The translations under genes and the position numbers were made by a program. Of a stretch of 64,000 nucleotides of DNA, positions 52,190 through 61,669 are shown one piece after another. Position 1 is the stretch's first letter, and each line of letters begins with the position of its first letter. Below the pieces are notes generated by a model. The model did not search any database, was not told the DNA's origin, and saw only the letters and a program-made list of their open reading frames with translations. The DNA is from Desulforamulus reducens MI-1 (GTDB lineage Bacteria; Bacillota; Desulfotomaculia; Desulfotomaculales; Desulfotomaculaceae). The DNA lies in contig NC_009253.1 of NCBI RefSeq assembly GCF_000016165.1, positions 558,001 to 622,000 of the forward strand, read 5' to 3'.

Positions 52190-53713
52190 ATGTCGGAACA
52201 GAAGAAACTGAAGATCGATCATATAATATTTTGGCCGCCATTATTATTAATATCCATTGTTTGCGCATTAATTATTAAGGATCCCGTGAGAGCAAATGAG
52301 ATATCGAATAAAGCTCTGACCTGGACCACAGACAAACTTGGTTGGGCCTTTGAATGGTACGTAGTTATTCTTTTCGTTATTTCTATGTATCTAATCTTTG
52401 GTAAGTATAAAGATAAAAAGTTTGGCGAGGGTGAGCCAGATTTTAAAACCAGTACATGGTTAGGAATGATTTTCACTTCAACCTCAAGTGCTGCGCTTAT
52501 TTATTGGGCAACCATTGAATGGTACTACTACATGCAAACCCCTCCCTTTGGGGCTGAACCATTTTCGGTTGAAGCGGCACAGTGGGGGTCAGCTTATGGT
52601 ATGTACCACTGGGGGCTTATCCCGTCCGCTATGTATGTTGTAGTTGGAACAGCAATCGGTTATAACTTCTTTGTTAAAAAAAGGAATGTTGTTAAGCCCA
52701 GTAGTGTGTGTGGAATTTTAGGCAAACATAAAGACGGATTGACGGGTAAAGTTATCGACATCCTTTATATTATCGGAATGGTTGCAGGAGTAGGTACATC
52801 GTTAGGTTTAGGAACTCCCCTTGTTGCTGAACTACTCTCCAAGATTTTCGGAATAGAGCATACGTTATCCTTGGATGGTTGGATTCTCGTTGCTTGGATT
52901 GCTTTATTCTCCACAAGTGTTTATTTGGGATTACAGAAAGGGATTAAAGTACTTAGCGATATAAGAGTGTATTTAGCTTTTGGAGTTATTATTTTTGTCG
53001 CTGTATTTGGTCCTACGTCATATATTCTAAACGGTTTTACTGATGCCCTTGGAACGATGCTACAGAATATTGTAAGAATGTCCCTCTATACAGATCCCTA
53101 TGGGAAGTCTGGGTTCCCACAAGGTTGGACTATATTTTACTGGGCTTGGTTCCTAAACTGTGTTCTCACGTATTCAATTTATCTTGTACGAATTTCCAAA
53201 GGGAGAACGGTTCGTGAATTCGCAGCTGCAGTATTAGGGGCTATTGTTCTGGGAGAAATGGTTTTCTTCGCGGTGTTTACTAACTATGCTATGTTTGCAC
53301 ATTATGAAGGACTAGTGGACCTGGCTAAGATAATGGAACAATCTGGTGCAGCTCGGGCCATTGTTGAAATTTGGGCTACCCTGCCTTTAAGTATAGTGCT
53401 TTTACCTGTACTACTCATTTACTCTTTCGTCTCTACAGCGACGTTCATTAACGGTGTTGCTTATACTTTGGCAATGGTTACGACTAAAGAAATCACAGAG
53501 AATGATGAACCCTCAAGGTTAAATCGGGTGGTATGGGCATTGCTTCTCGGTTCATTAGCAATTTCTCTTCTGATGTTAGGCGGACTAAAGCCTTTACAAA
53601 CGGCCTCAGTTTTAGGCGGCTTACCTATGATGATTGTTTGTATTATTATCCCAATTTCGTTTTTCAAAGAAGTTAAAAATGGCTGGGTATTCGCAAATAA
53701 AGATAAAAATTAA
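52190..53713 (+). CDS. caiT: CaiT-like carnitine/gamma-butyrobetaine antiporter (BCCT family)
   Basis: 507 residues, twelve helices. It follows E. coli CaiT nearly end to end by eye: WGWAFEWY-like start (LGWAFEWYVV), MHWG-type substrate region, GTSLGLGTPLVAEL, GFPQGWTIFYWAWFLNC with the tryptophans that hold the betaine group, and SDIRVYLAF, whose R corresponds to the CaiT arginine that replaces sodium. So it is probably a sodium-independent exchanger that brings in carnitine (or crotonobetaine) and exports the reduced product. First gene of the operon. Confidence 0.88.
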   Translation: MSEQKKLKIDHIIFWPPLLLISIVCALIIKDPVRANEISNKALTWTTDKLGWAFEWYVVILFVISMYLIFGKYKDKKFGEGEPDFKTSTWLGMIFTSTSSAALIYWATIEWYYYMQTPPFGAEPFSVEAAQWGSAYGMYHWGLIPSAMYVVVGTAIGYNFFVKKRNVVKPSSVCGILGKHKDGLTGKVIDILYIIGMVAGVGTSLGLGTPLVAELLSKIFGIEHTLSLDGWILVAWIALFSTSVYLGLQKGIKVLSDIRVYLAFGVIIFVAVFGPTSYILNGFTDALGTMLQNIVRMSLYTDPYGKSGFPQGWTIFYWAWFLNCVLTYSIYLVRISKGRTVREFAAAVLGAIVLGEMVFFAVFTNYAMFAHYEGLVDLAKIMEQSGAARAIVEIWATLPLSIVLLPVLLIYSFVSTATFINGVAYTLAMVTTKEITENDEPSRLNRVVWALLLGSLAISLLMLGGLKPLQTASVLGGLPMMIVCIIIPISFFKEVKNGWVFANKDKN

Positions 53714-53717
53714 GATC

Positions 53718-53741
53718 AGAAAGCAGCTTAAGGTGCTTTCT
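53718..53741 (+). terminator. Hairpin after caiT
   Basis: AGAAAGCA pairs perfectly with TGCTTTCT. No T run follows, so it may only slow transcription or protect the caiT part of the message. Confidence 0.45.
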
Positions 53742-53896
53742 ATGCATTAGTAAAGTCTATGTCATGGTTGGAAGAATATGGCAGATATGTTCTGAAACAA
53801 GTCCTTAAAATAAGATACGGCATAACTGCATATCAGAATTACAGTGTTCCTCTGCTAAGTGACAGGTGGAAATCAAAAAAATTGGAGGGTTAAATA

Positions 53897-55030
53897 ATGG
53901 ATTTTAGACTTACAGACGAGCAAGAATTAATAGTTGCGGGAATTCGAGAGTTGATGGCCAGAGAAAACTGGGACAGTTACTTTGCGGAATGTGATGCCAA
54001 CAGCCAGTATCCGGAAAGATTTGTCAAGGAACTGGCCGATATGGGTATTGACAGCCTTTTATTACCTGAAGAACATGGTGGTTTTGATGCGGGTTTGGTA
54101 ACTGTAACAGCTGTTTGGGAAGAACTTGGAAGATTGGGTGCACCTACCTATGTATTATATCAGTTGCCTGGATTTAATACGGTATTGCGAGAGGGAACCC
54201 AAGAACAAATTGACAAGATTATGGCTTTACGCGGTACCGGCAAGCAAATGTGGAATTCGGCCATTACTGAACCAGGAGCCGGATCAGATGTTGGCAGTCT
54301 TCAGACCACGTACACTCGAAAGGACGGGAAAGTATATTTAAACGGACATAAATGCTTTATCACAAGTGGAGCAGGGGTTCCCTATCTAGTGGTTATGGCT
54401 AAGGACTCCGAAAACTCTAAGATTTTCACAGAGTGGTTTGTGGACATGACTAAACCCGGTATTAAAATAGAGAAGCTTCCAAAGTTGGGTTTAAGAATGG
54501 ATAGCTGCTGCGAAATTTATTTTGACAATGTTGAACTTGAAGAAAAAGATATGTTTGGTAAAGAAGGCAACGGTTTTCAACGGGTTAAAGAGGAATTTGA
54601 TTTTGAACGCTTCCTGGTTGGATGCACCAATTATGGTACTGCCCTGTGCGCTTTTGAAGATGCGGCCAAATATGCCAACCAGAGAGAGCAATTTGGAGAA
54701 AAGATCGGAAGGTATCAATTAATTCAAGAGAAGTTTGCACATATGGCAATTAAGCTCACCAATATGCGGAATATGTTATATGAAGCTGCATGGAAGTATG
54801 ATAATGGAATAATGGGATCGGGTGAAGCAGCAATGTGTAAATATTATTGTGCCAATGCAGCTTTTGAAGTGGTTGACCAAGCGATGCAGGTTTTAGGCGG
54901 CTATGGTATCGCTGGTGATCATCGTATTAGTAGATTTTGGCGGGATCTTCGTGTGGATAGAGTTTCTGGAGGAACCGATGAAATGCAGATTCTTACCGCC
55001 GGCAGACAGGTACTCAAAAAGTATAGATAA
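53897..55030 (+). CDS. caiA: Crotonobetainyl-CoA reductase CaiA
   Basis: 377-residue acyl-CoA dehydrogenase fold: [38 protein letters not shown] (FAD region), [18 protein letters not shown], and [22 protein letters not shown]. Its opening ([20 protein letters not shown]) and most of its length align by eye with E. coli CaiA. It works in reverse of a dehydrogenase, reducing crotonobetainyl-CoA to gamma-butyrobetainyl-CoA with electrons from FixAB. At the canonical catalytic Glu position (usually YEGT) it reads SGGT, as I recall for CaiA itself. The ribosome site is GGAGGGT. Confidence 0.92.
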   Translation: MDFRLTDEQELIVAGIRELMARENWDSYFAECDANSQYPERFVKELADMGIDSLLLPEEHGGFDAGLVTVTAVWEELGRLGAPTYVLYQLPGFNTVLREGTQEQIDKIMALRGTGKQMWNSAITEPGAGSDVGSLQTTYTRKDGKVYLNGHKCFITSGAGVPYLVVMAKDSENSKIFTEWFVDMTKPGIKIEKLPKLGLRMDSCCEIYFDNVELEEKDMFGKEGNGFQRVKEEFDFERFLVGCTNYGTALCAFEDAAKYANQREQFGEKIGRYQLIQEKFAHMAIKLTNMRNMLYEAAWKYDNGIMGSGEAAMCKYYCANAAFEVVDQAMQVLGGYGIAGDHRISRFWRDLRVDRVSGGTDEMQILTAGRQVLKKYR

Positions 55031-55106
55031 TCATTAAGGGACTTTTTATAGCAGCAAGCGTATAGTATAAGTTTTTCAAGCGAACGAGAGGAGGTAACAG
55101 CAATTT

Positions 55107-56318
55107 ATGTCAAAAGGAACCAGTATGCCTGTTTTTGGTAATTTACATGGATTGAAAGTAGTATACTCTGCAGTTGAAATTGCTGGACCCTTTGCGGCAC
55201 AGTTAATGGCAGAATGGGGAGCAGATGTTACCTGGATTGAAAATACATTTAACGGTGATTCAATGAGGGATACGACGTATGTAAAAGAAGTAGATCGTCG
55301 GAATCAGCGCAGTATATCACTAAATGTCTTCTCAGAAGAAGGAAGAGAAGTATTCTTAAAAATGATTGAAGAAGCCGATATCTTTATTGAATCAAGTAAA
55401 GGACCAGCTTTTGCAAAGCGTGGCATTACAGATGAATTGTTGTGGAAACACAATAAATCCCTAGTAATTGTTCATGTTTCCGGGTTTGGCCATTATGGGG
55501 TAGAGGACAGAGTGAACAGGGCAGCTTACGACCAAACAGCCCAGGCATTTAGTGGGTACTTAAGTCAAAATGGAACGCAGGAACAACCCATGATTGCTTC
55601 CCCTTATAGTGGTGATTATTTCACTTCACTTATGATAGTGGGATCATCCCTGGCGGCCCTTTATAAGGCTCAGAAGACTGGCATCGGAGAGAGCATAGAT
55701 ATGGCCATGTATGAAGTTCTGCTTCGCGTGGGGTCATATTATATGACGGATTACCTCAATGCCGGAATAACCTATCCGCGTGCAGGGGCCAGACATCAGA
55801 ACTTATGCGGTATCGGCGTATATAAATGTAAAGATGGCTTCCTTAGTTTATGTCTTTATGGGGCGCCACAGAACAAGGCTATTCTAGAAAGGATCGGACT
55901 GGGTCATCTTTGGGGGACTGATGAGTATCCCGAAGGCACTACTGCACTTTGGCTTGATAGTCCAAAAGCAGATCTGATACAACAAAAAATAGAAGAATAC
56001 CTTTTGTCCCAGCCAGTAGATGAAGTAGAAAAAGACTTTTCTGACTTAAAAATTGCGGCTAATAAGGTTATGACTATTGAGGAAATGGTAAATCATCCCC
56101 ATTATTTAGCCCGTGAAAATTTCATAGAATGGGAAAATGTTGAAGGCAAAAAGATCAAAGGTCCCAACATATTCCCTAAATTCAAAAAGAATCCGGGCCA
56201 AGTTTGGCGGCCTATGCCAACGCTGGGGATGGATACTGAAGACATCTTAACTGATTTAGGTTATTCAGCCGAGCGTATACAGGAACTTTGTGACAAAGGA
56301 ATTATTAAAAAGAGCTAA
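55107..56318 (+). CDS. caiB: L-carnitine CoA-transferase CaiB
   Basis: 403-residue family III CoA-transferase: VEIAGPFAAQLMAEWGADVTWIEN, FIESSKGPAFAKRGI, HVSGFGHYG, and the catalytic aspartate in SPYSGDYFTSLM. It moves CoA from gamma-butyrobetainyl-CoA or crotonobetainyl-CoA to incoming carnitine. Order and similarity to E. coli CaiB are clear. Start ATG at 55107 behind GAGGAGGTAAC. A strong hairpin follows before fixA. Confidence 0.92.
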   Translation: MSKGTSMPVFGNLHGLKVVYSAVEIAGPFAAQLMAEWGADVTWIENTFNGDSMRDTTYVKEVDRRNQRSISLNVFSEEGREVFLKMIEEADIFIESSKGPAFAKRGITDELLWKHNKSLVIVHVSGFGHYGVEDRVNRAAYDQTAQAFSGYLSQNGTQEQPMIASPYSGDYFTSLMIVGSSLAALYKAQKTGIGESIDMAMYEVLLRVGSYYMTDYLNAGITYPRAGARHQNLCGIGVYKCKDGFLSLCLYGAPQNKAILERIGLGHLWGTDEYPEGTTALWLDSPKADLIQQKIEEYLLSQPVDEVEKDFSDLKIAANKVMTIEEMVNHPHYLARENFIEWENVEGKKIKGPNIFPKFKKNPGQVWRPMPTLGMDTEDILTDLGYSAERIQELCDKGIIKKS

Positions 56319-56339
56319 TAACAGACGGGCTATACAGAG

Positions 56340-56380
56340 GGACGAGGTGCATTGGCTTAGTGATTAAGTGCACCTCGTCC
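56340..56380 (+). terminator. Perfect 12-bp hairpin between caiB and fixA
   Basis: GGACGAGGTGCA (56340-56351) pairs with TGCACCTCGTCC (56369-56380) around a 17-nt loop. It is followed by As rather than Ts, so it looks more like an mRNA processing or stabilising element than a plus-strand terminator. Confidence 0.5.
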
Positions 56381-56437
56381 AAAAAAAGATCTACTATATT
56401 GTGTTACAAATTACTAAATGATTAAGAAGGTGGAAAT

Positions 56438-57208
56438 ATGAGAGTTATTACATGTTGTAAGGCGGTACCTGAAGAACAGGATATTGTCGTTGCAAAAGAT
56501 AGACAAATATCATTCGAAAAAGCAGAATGGAAGTTTGGTCCATATGATCTGAATGCCGTAGAAGCAGGCAAACAAATTGTTGAGGCTGTAGGGGGCCAAT
56601 TATCCGGTTTGTGTGCCGGGGGGAAAATTCTAGATAATTCAAAACTGAAAAAAGATATTCTTTCCAGAGGTCTGGATGACCTATATGTGGTGATGGATGA
56701 AACCATGGAACAGGCTGACACCTATCAGTCAGCTAGAGTATTGGAAGCTGCAATTAAAAAAATGGGTGACTTTGATCTGGTTTTGTGCGGAGTAGGTTCG
56801 TCTGATTTGTATGCACAGCAGGTTGGTAATCAATTAGGTGAATTATTAGGCCTACCTGTTGTCAATGCTGTCAATAAAATTACGGCTCAGGGAGACAAGG
56901 TCATTGTTGAACGGGCGCTGGAAGATGCCATTGAAGTTCTAGAGATATCCTTACCGGCAGTCCTGTCTGTTACATCTGAAATAAATGTCCCACGGATCGC
57001 AGGGATGAAAGATATTATTGCGGCCAATAAGAAACCAGTGAAAAAATTTAATCTGTCTGAGATCGAAGTTGCAGATATTCAACCGTCCAGTATGGTATTG
57101 AGTACGCTGGCACCTGAACAGGTGGACCGCCGGTTAAATATCCTGGAAGGCGAATCCGACGAAGTTGTGGATGCTTTTGTGAAGCTGCTTAGTGCTGAAT
57201 TAAAGTAA
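56438..57208 (+). CDS. fixA: Electron transfer flavoprotein beta subunit FixA
   Basis: 256 residues with CCKAVPEEQD at the start, FGPYDLNAVEAG, LCGVGSSDLYAQQVGNQLGELLG and VLSVTSEINVPR(I/L)AG, the ETF-beta pattern, closest in layout to the FixA of cai operons. With FixB it forms an FAD-containing carrier feeding CaiA. FixB follows at 57233. Confidence 0.92.
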   Translation: MRVITCCKAVPEEQDIVVAKDRQISFEKAEWKFGPYDLNAVEAGKQIVEAVGGQLSGLCAGGKILDNSKLKKDILSRGLDDLYVVMDETMEQADTYQSARVLEAAIKKMGDFDLVLCGVGSSDLYAQQVGNQLGELLGLPVVNAVNKITAQGDKVIVERALEDAIEVLEISLPAVLSVTSEINVPRIAGMKDIIAANKKPVKKFNLSEIEVADIQPSSMVLSTLAPEQVDRRLNILEGESDEVVDAFVKLLSAELK

Positions 57209-57232
57209 TTGGAAAAAAGAGGTGAATATTTC

Positions 57233-58171
57233 ATGACTGTAAATAATGTTTTTGTAATAACCGATAATCAAAATGCCGTAGCTGAGCTCTGCAGTGGAGC
57301 ACGCCAACTTGGTGATCAGGTATCTGTTGTTTTATTTGGTGATAAAAATCAAGCGGCAGAAGCCATCGCATTAGGGGCTGACCAGGTATACTTGTTTGGA
57401 CAGTCTGGGGACTCAGTAATGATTGAAGCATATTCCAAATCCATTGCCGAATTGCTTCATGCAGAAAAGGCAGACTTAGTGATGGTCTATTCTTCCGTAC
57501 GCGGCAAGCTAATTGCCGGACGGATTGCATCTCAATTGGGAACCAGTGCTTTGTCTAATATATCGGAGTTTACCGTAGAGGATGGCAGCATTATCGTGAA
57601 ACACATGGTATACGGTGGTGCAGCCATCAGAACAGAAAAAGCGTTATCAGATACAGTTGTTGTAACGGTAGGAACAGGTGTATTTGAGGCAATGTCTAAG
57701 GATGCAACAAGACAGGGTAAGGTGATCGAGGTCAACCCAGATGTTGACAATGCTGGAATTCGTGTTCTGGAAACTCGACCCAAACAGGGTGAATTAGTAA
57801 ATCTAAGTGCTGCCAAACGGGTTGTTGGCGTCGGCAGAGGCTTTGCAAGCAAAGATGATCTGAAAATGGCGGAAGAACTTGCCGCTTTAGCTGGAGCTGA
57901 GATGGCGTGCAGCCGACCAATCGCTGAAGGCGAAAAGTGGATGAGCAAGGAGCGCTATGTTGGGGTAACCGGCGTTGTCCTGAAGACAGATATTTATATT
58001 GCCATTGGCATATCAGGTCAAATTCAGCACATGGTAGGTGTGAATCAAGCAAAAACATTGGTGGCCATTAACAAGGATAAAAATGCACCGATTTTCAAAC
58101 ATGTTGATATTGGCCTGGTTGGGGATATATATAAGGTTCTGCCGCAAATCATTGAGAAAATCAAAGCGTAG
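57233..58171 (+). CDS. fixB: Electron transfer flavoprotein alpha subunit FixB
   Basis: 312 residues. The C-terminal FAD domain has RVVGVGRGFASKDDLKMAEELAALAGAEMACSRPIAEGEKWM and GVTGVVLKTDIYIAIGISGQIQHMVG, and ends with HVDIGLVGDIYKVLPQIIEKI. I chose ATG 57233 behind AAAGAGGTGAAT; an earlier TTG at 57209 is less likely. The partner of FixA. A hairpin (GTTGCTGAGA.../...TCTCAGTAAC, about 58191-58224) lies in the gap before fixC. Confidence 0.92.
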   Translation: MTVNNVFVITDNQNAVAELCSGARQLGDQVSVVLFGDKNQAAEAIALGADQVYLFGQSGDSVMIEAYSKSIAELLHAEKADLVMVYSSVRGKLIAGRIASQLGTSALSNISEFTVEDGSIIVKHMVYGGAAIRTEKALSDTVVVTVGTGVFEAMSKDATRQGKVIEVNPDVDNAGIRVLETRPKQGELVNLSAAKRVVGVGRGFASKDDLKMAEELAALAGAEMACSRPIAEGEKWMSKERYVGVTGVVLKTDIYIAIGISGQIQHMVGVNQAKTLVAINKDKNAPIFKHVDIGLVGDIYKVLPQIIEKIKA

Positions 58172-58325
58172 AATTAAAGGGTTTATTTGTGTTGCTGAGA
58201 GGCTGATACCGGCTTCTCAGTAACATCTTAAAATAGATTCGGCCGGAAAGAAGACAAGCTCTAAGGCTACCGCATCAGGATATCTATAATAAATCAAGCA
58301 CGACTATTTGTAGGGGTGATAAGCA

Positions 58326-59615
58326 TTGAGCGAGAACGGATTTGACGCCATTATTGTGGGAGGAGGCCTTGCCGGCTCTACTGCGGCTTATGTTTTGGCA
58401 CAGGAGGGTTTGGAGGTTCTACTCATTGAAAAAGGTAATTACGGTGGTTCCAAAAATATGACTGGAGGTCGCCTCTACGCTCACAGTTTAGAAAAAATAA
58501 TTCCCAACTTTGCAGAGGAAGCACCGGTCGAGAGAAGAGTTGTCAGAGAGCGTATCAGCATGATGACTGAAAAAGATGCGGTAACTATGGATTATCATTC
58601 TCCCCGCTTGGCTGAAACAGGCAGTGATTCTTATGTGGTTATGCGTGGTAAATTTGACCGCTGGCTCTTTGACAAGGCAGAAGAGGCAGGAGCAATGGTT
58701 GCAGCGGGAATTAAGGTAGACCAATTAATTGTGGAAAATAATCAGGTCACAGGTGTTATCTGTGGCGGTGAGGAAATGAGGGCCAATGTAGTAATTTTGG
58801 CAGATGGTGTAAATTCTATATTAGCTGAAAAAGCAGGCTTAAGAAAAAGGGTTAAGCCTTCTCAGGTTGCTGTGGGAGTCAAGGAAATCTATGAGCTGCC
58901 GGCAAAGGTTATTGAGGATCGCTTTGGCTTAACAGGTGATGAAGGTGCCGCATGGTTATTTGCTGGCTCTCCCAGCAATGGGCTGGTTGGTGGAGGCTTC
59001 CTGTATACAAACAAGGAAAGTATTTCTATTGGCTTAGTTATGGGTCTTGAGCATATAGGAGAAAGCAACAAAACAATAGATGAGATGCTTGTAGCCTTTT
59101 CCAATCATCCCGAAGTAGCTCCTTTAATTAAGGATGGCAAACTTCTTGAAAGAAGTGGCCATGTTGTACCTGAAGCAGGCTTGTCTATGGTATCAACCTT
59201 GTATGGTGACGGCTTCCTGATTTGTGGCGATGCAGCAGGCTTTTGTTTAAACATTGGTTATATGGTAAGAGGAATGGATTTGGCTATTACCTCAGGGGAG
59301 TTGGCAGCAAAGGCTGTTCTTGTAGCAAAAGAAAAGGGCGATTTTAGTTCAGCCTCCCTCAAAAGTTACAAGGAAATGCTGGATAAAAGCTTCATAATGA
59401 ATGACCTATCTGTTTATAAGAATTTTCCTGCGTTTATGGAAAATCCTCGTATTTTTAACCAATATCCTACTATGGTATCAAATATTATGGCAGAGATGTT
59501 TGTGGTTGACGGAAAGCCTGCCGTTCCATTACGGAAGAAAGTTATGAAGCATTTAAAGACTGTTGGCCTTATTAATCTGGCCAAGGACGGACTGAAGGGA
59601 GTGAAATCTGTATGA
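58326..59615 (+). CDS. fixC: FixC flavoprotein (ETF:quinone oxidoreductase-like)
   Basis: 429 residues with a Rossmann start DAIIVGGGLAGSTAAYVLA, GNYGGSKNMTGGRLYAHSL and GDGFLICGDAAGF. It carries FAD and takes part in the FixABCX complex that supplies low-potential electrons, in several organisms by flavin-based bifurcation. TTG start at 58326, preceded by GGGGTGAT. It overlaps fixX by 4 bases. Confidence 0.92.
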   Translation: MSENGFDAIIVGGGLAGSTAAYVLAQEGLEVLLIEKGNYGGSKNMTGGRLYAHSLEKIIPNFAEEAPVERRVVRERISMMTEKDAVTMDYHSPRLAETGSDSYVVMRGKFDRWLFDKAEEAGAMVAAGIKVDQLIVENNQVTGVICGGEEMRANVVILADGVNSILAEKAGLRKRVKPSQVAVGVKEIYELPAKVIEDRFGLTGDEGAAWLFAGSPSNGLVGGGFLYTNKESISIGLVMGLEHIGESNKTIDEMLVAFSNHPEVAPLIKDGKLLERSGHVVPEAGLSMVSTLYGDGFLICGDAAGFCLNIGYMVRGMDLAITSGELAAKAVLVAKEKGDFSSASLKSYKEMLDKSFIMNDLSVYKNFPAFMENPRIFNQYPTMVSNIMAEMFVVDGKPAVPLRKKVMKHLKTVGLINLAKDGLKGVKSV

Positions 59616-59896
59616 GTATAACCGTTGAGGAAAAACTGGGAGTCAATAAATATTTTGTTGATGAAGGGAATGCCCATATAGAGATAGACCCTGCCTATCC
59701 TGATATGAAGGAGAAAATGAAGCTTGTAAATGCCTGTCCGGCAGGCTTGTACAAGCTCAATGAAAATGAAACCTTATCCTTTGATTATGCCGGCTGTCTA
59801 GAATGTGGTACTTGCAGAATCTTGTGTTTAGGCACAGTTGTAAAGAAATGGGAGTTTCCTGAGGGCACAATGGGTGTAGAATTCCGATACGGATAA
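59612..59896 (+). CDS. fixX: FixX ferredoxin-like protein
   Basis: 94 residues; NACPAGLYKL and YAGCLECGTCRILC give the cysteines for one [4Fe-4S] cluster. It docks to FixC and passes electrons within the FixABCX complex. Overlap with fixC ensures coupled translation. Confidence 0.92.
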   Translation: MSITVEEKLGVNKYFVDEGNAHIEIDPAYPDMKEKMKLVNACPAGLYKLNENETLSFDYAGCLECGTCRILCLGTVVKKWEFPEGTMGVEFRYG

Positions 59897-60018
59897 TCAA
59901 TAAGCAATCATATTTAAATGATAATGATGATTTATACGGGTTAGTGGAGAAGAGATCAGAAATTTATTCAGCATCTGTTCATTACTATAGATATGATTAT
60001 GTTAAGAGGCGACAGAAA

Positions 60019-61569
60019 ATGGATATAGTAGGAAACAAGACTTTGCGAGATATGTGGGATGAGCTGGCCCGGATTTATAGCGAAAAAACTGTCTTGATCT
60101 TTGAGGACCGCAACGGCAGTATTAGTGAATATACCTATTCACAGCTTAATGAAGAAATTAATAAGACGGCTAATCTTTTTCTCGATTTAGGAATACAAAA
60201 GGATGAAAAGGTTGCTATTCAGCTCCATAACTGCCCTGAATTTTTGATGTGTTGGTTTGGGCTTGCAAAAATCGGAGCTGTTTTGGTTCCTTTAAACACA
60301 CACTACACACAAGAAGAATGTGGATATATTCTTAAAAAGTGTGATGTTGCTACCGTAGTTATTGAAGAAGAGTTTTTACCTATTTATGATCGAAGTAGAC
60401 CAAACAAAGATATTAGTATTAAAAATATATTGTTGGCAAGAAGCGAAAAACAAATTCCCGGTACCATAAACTTTAAGGAAAATAAGGGAAAACAGCCCGG
60501 GGAATTGAAGGAGTTAAGACCTTTAAGCAGTGACGATGTTGCGGAAATCTTGTTTACATCGGGTACAACATCAAAGCCAAAGGGCGTTGTTCTTACCCAT
60601 TGTAATTTGTTATATGCAGGTATTTTTACTTCTTGGCAGGGTGCGTTCAGGTATGATGACCGTTATTTAAGTATTGAACCTGCTTTTCATGTTGATTTTC
60701 AGCTTACTGCCTTAATGCCCGTCCTTACTGTTGGTGCCACTATGATTGCAGTGGAAAAATACAGCGCCAGTAGGTTTTGGAAGCAAATCTGCAAATATAA
60801 GGCAACCATCACACAGGCTATGCCAATGATGCTTCGAACAATGATGCTACAGCCTCAACAGGAATGGGAAAAAGACCATTGTATTCGGCAATTTTTCTTT
60901 TTTCTTGCTCTTACTAATCAGGAAAAGGATGCTTTTGAAGAGCGCTTTAATGTGCGATTGTTTAATTCCTACGGCTTAACCGAGTCTCTCGTTGGAGTAA
61001 TCGGCGATTTTCCATTCGGAGAAAGAAAATGGCCTTCTATAGGCAGACCGGGATTATCTTATGAGGCAAAAATTGTTGATGAGGAAGGCAATGAGGTTCC
61101 TCCTAATACTATCGGGGAGATCTGTATAAAAGGCGTACCCGGCAGAACTATTATGAAGGAATATTATAAAGATGCGGAAGCAACAGCAAAGACCTTGAAG
61201 CCCGGGGGATGGATGCATACAGGGGATAAGGGCTATGTTGATGAGTCAGGCTGGTTTTATTTTGTTGATCGTAAAGTAAATATGATTAAAAGATCGGGAG
61301 AAAATGTTTCTGCTACTGAAATTGAAAATATCCTCATGTGTCATCCCAAAATTGCTGAAGCAGCGGTAATAGGGGTGCCTGATCCTATTCGTGACCAGGC
61401 AGTAAAGGCCTTTATTGTGTTTAAAGAGGGTGAAGAGCTTAGTACTGAGGAGATCTTGGAATATTGCAGAGGTCGTATGGCTAAATTCAAAGTGCCGTCC
61501 TTTATAGAAATAAGGACCTCTTTTCCCAGAACCTGCACATGTAAGGTACAAAAAAAAATGCTGTCATAA
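60019..61569 (+). CDS. caiC: Crotonobetaine/carnitine-CoA ligase CaiC
   Basis: 516 residues, an AMP-forming acyl-CoA synthetase: EILFTSGTTSKPKGV (P-loop), NSYGLTESLVG, GGWMHTGDKGYVDESGWFYFVDR and a C-terminal MAKFKVPSFIEIRTSFPRTC end. The usual SGK before the catalytic lysine reads TCK here, so the lysine is kept but the glycine is lost. Start at ATG 60019 (MDIVGNKTLRDMWDEL), which matches the start of E. coli CaiC; the frame is open 25 codons further upstream. It primes the cycle by making the first CoA ester. Confidence 0.88.
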   Translation: MDIVGNKTLRDMWDELARIYSEKTVLIFEDRNGSISEYTYSQLNEEINKTANLFLDLGIQKDEKVAIQLHNCPEFLMCWFGLAKIGAVLVPLNTHYTQEECGYILKKCDVATVVIEEEFLPIYDRSRPNKDISIKNILLARSEKQIPGTINFKENKGKQPGELKELRPLSSDDVAEILFTSGTTSKPKGVVLTHCNLLYAGIFTSWQGAFRYDDRYLSIEPAFHVDFQLTALMPVLTVGATMIAVEKYSASRFWKQICKYKATITQAMPMMLRTMMLQPQQEWEKDHCIRQFFFFLALTNQEKDAFEERFNVRLFNSYGLTESLVGVIGDFPFGERKWPSIGRPGLSYEAKIVDEEGNEVPPNTIGEICIKGVPGRTIMKEYYKDAEATAKTLKPGGWMHTGDKGYVDESGWFYFVDRKVNMIKRSGENVSATEIENILMCHPKIAEAAVIGVPDPIRDQAVKAFIVFKEGEELSTEEILEYCRGRMAKFKVPSFIEIRTSFPRTCTCKVQKKMLS

Positions 61570-61589
61570 AAAACAAACAGAAAAGGAGG

Positions 61590-61608
61590 GTTAACACAGA
61601 CTGTTAAC
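61590..61608. promoter_or_regulatory. 7-bp inverted repeat before the hydratase gene
   Basis: GTTAACA and TGTTAAC are separated by CAGAC. It could be a regulator site in the caiC-hydratase gap. Confidence 0.4.
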
Positions 61609-61669
61609 ACAATCGTAATGATGACTCCCTTTGCAAGGATTATGTATTAAATAGAAAGGATGATTAAAA

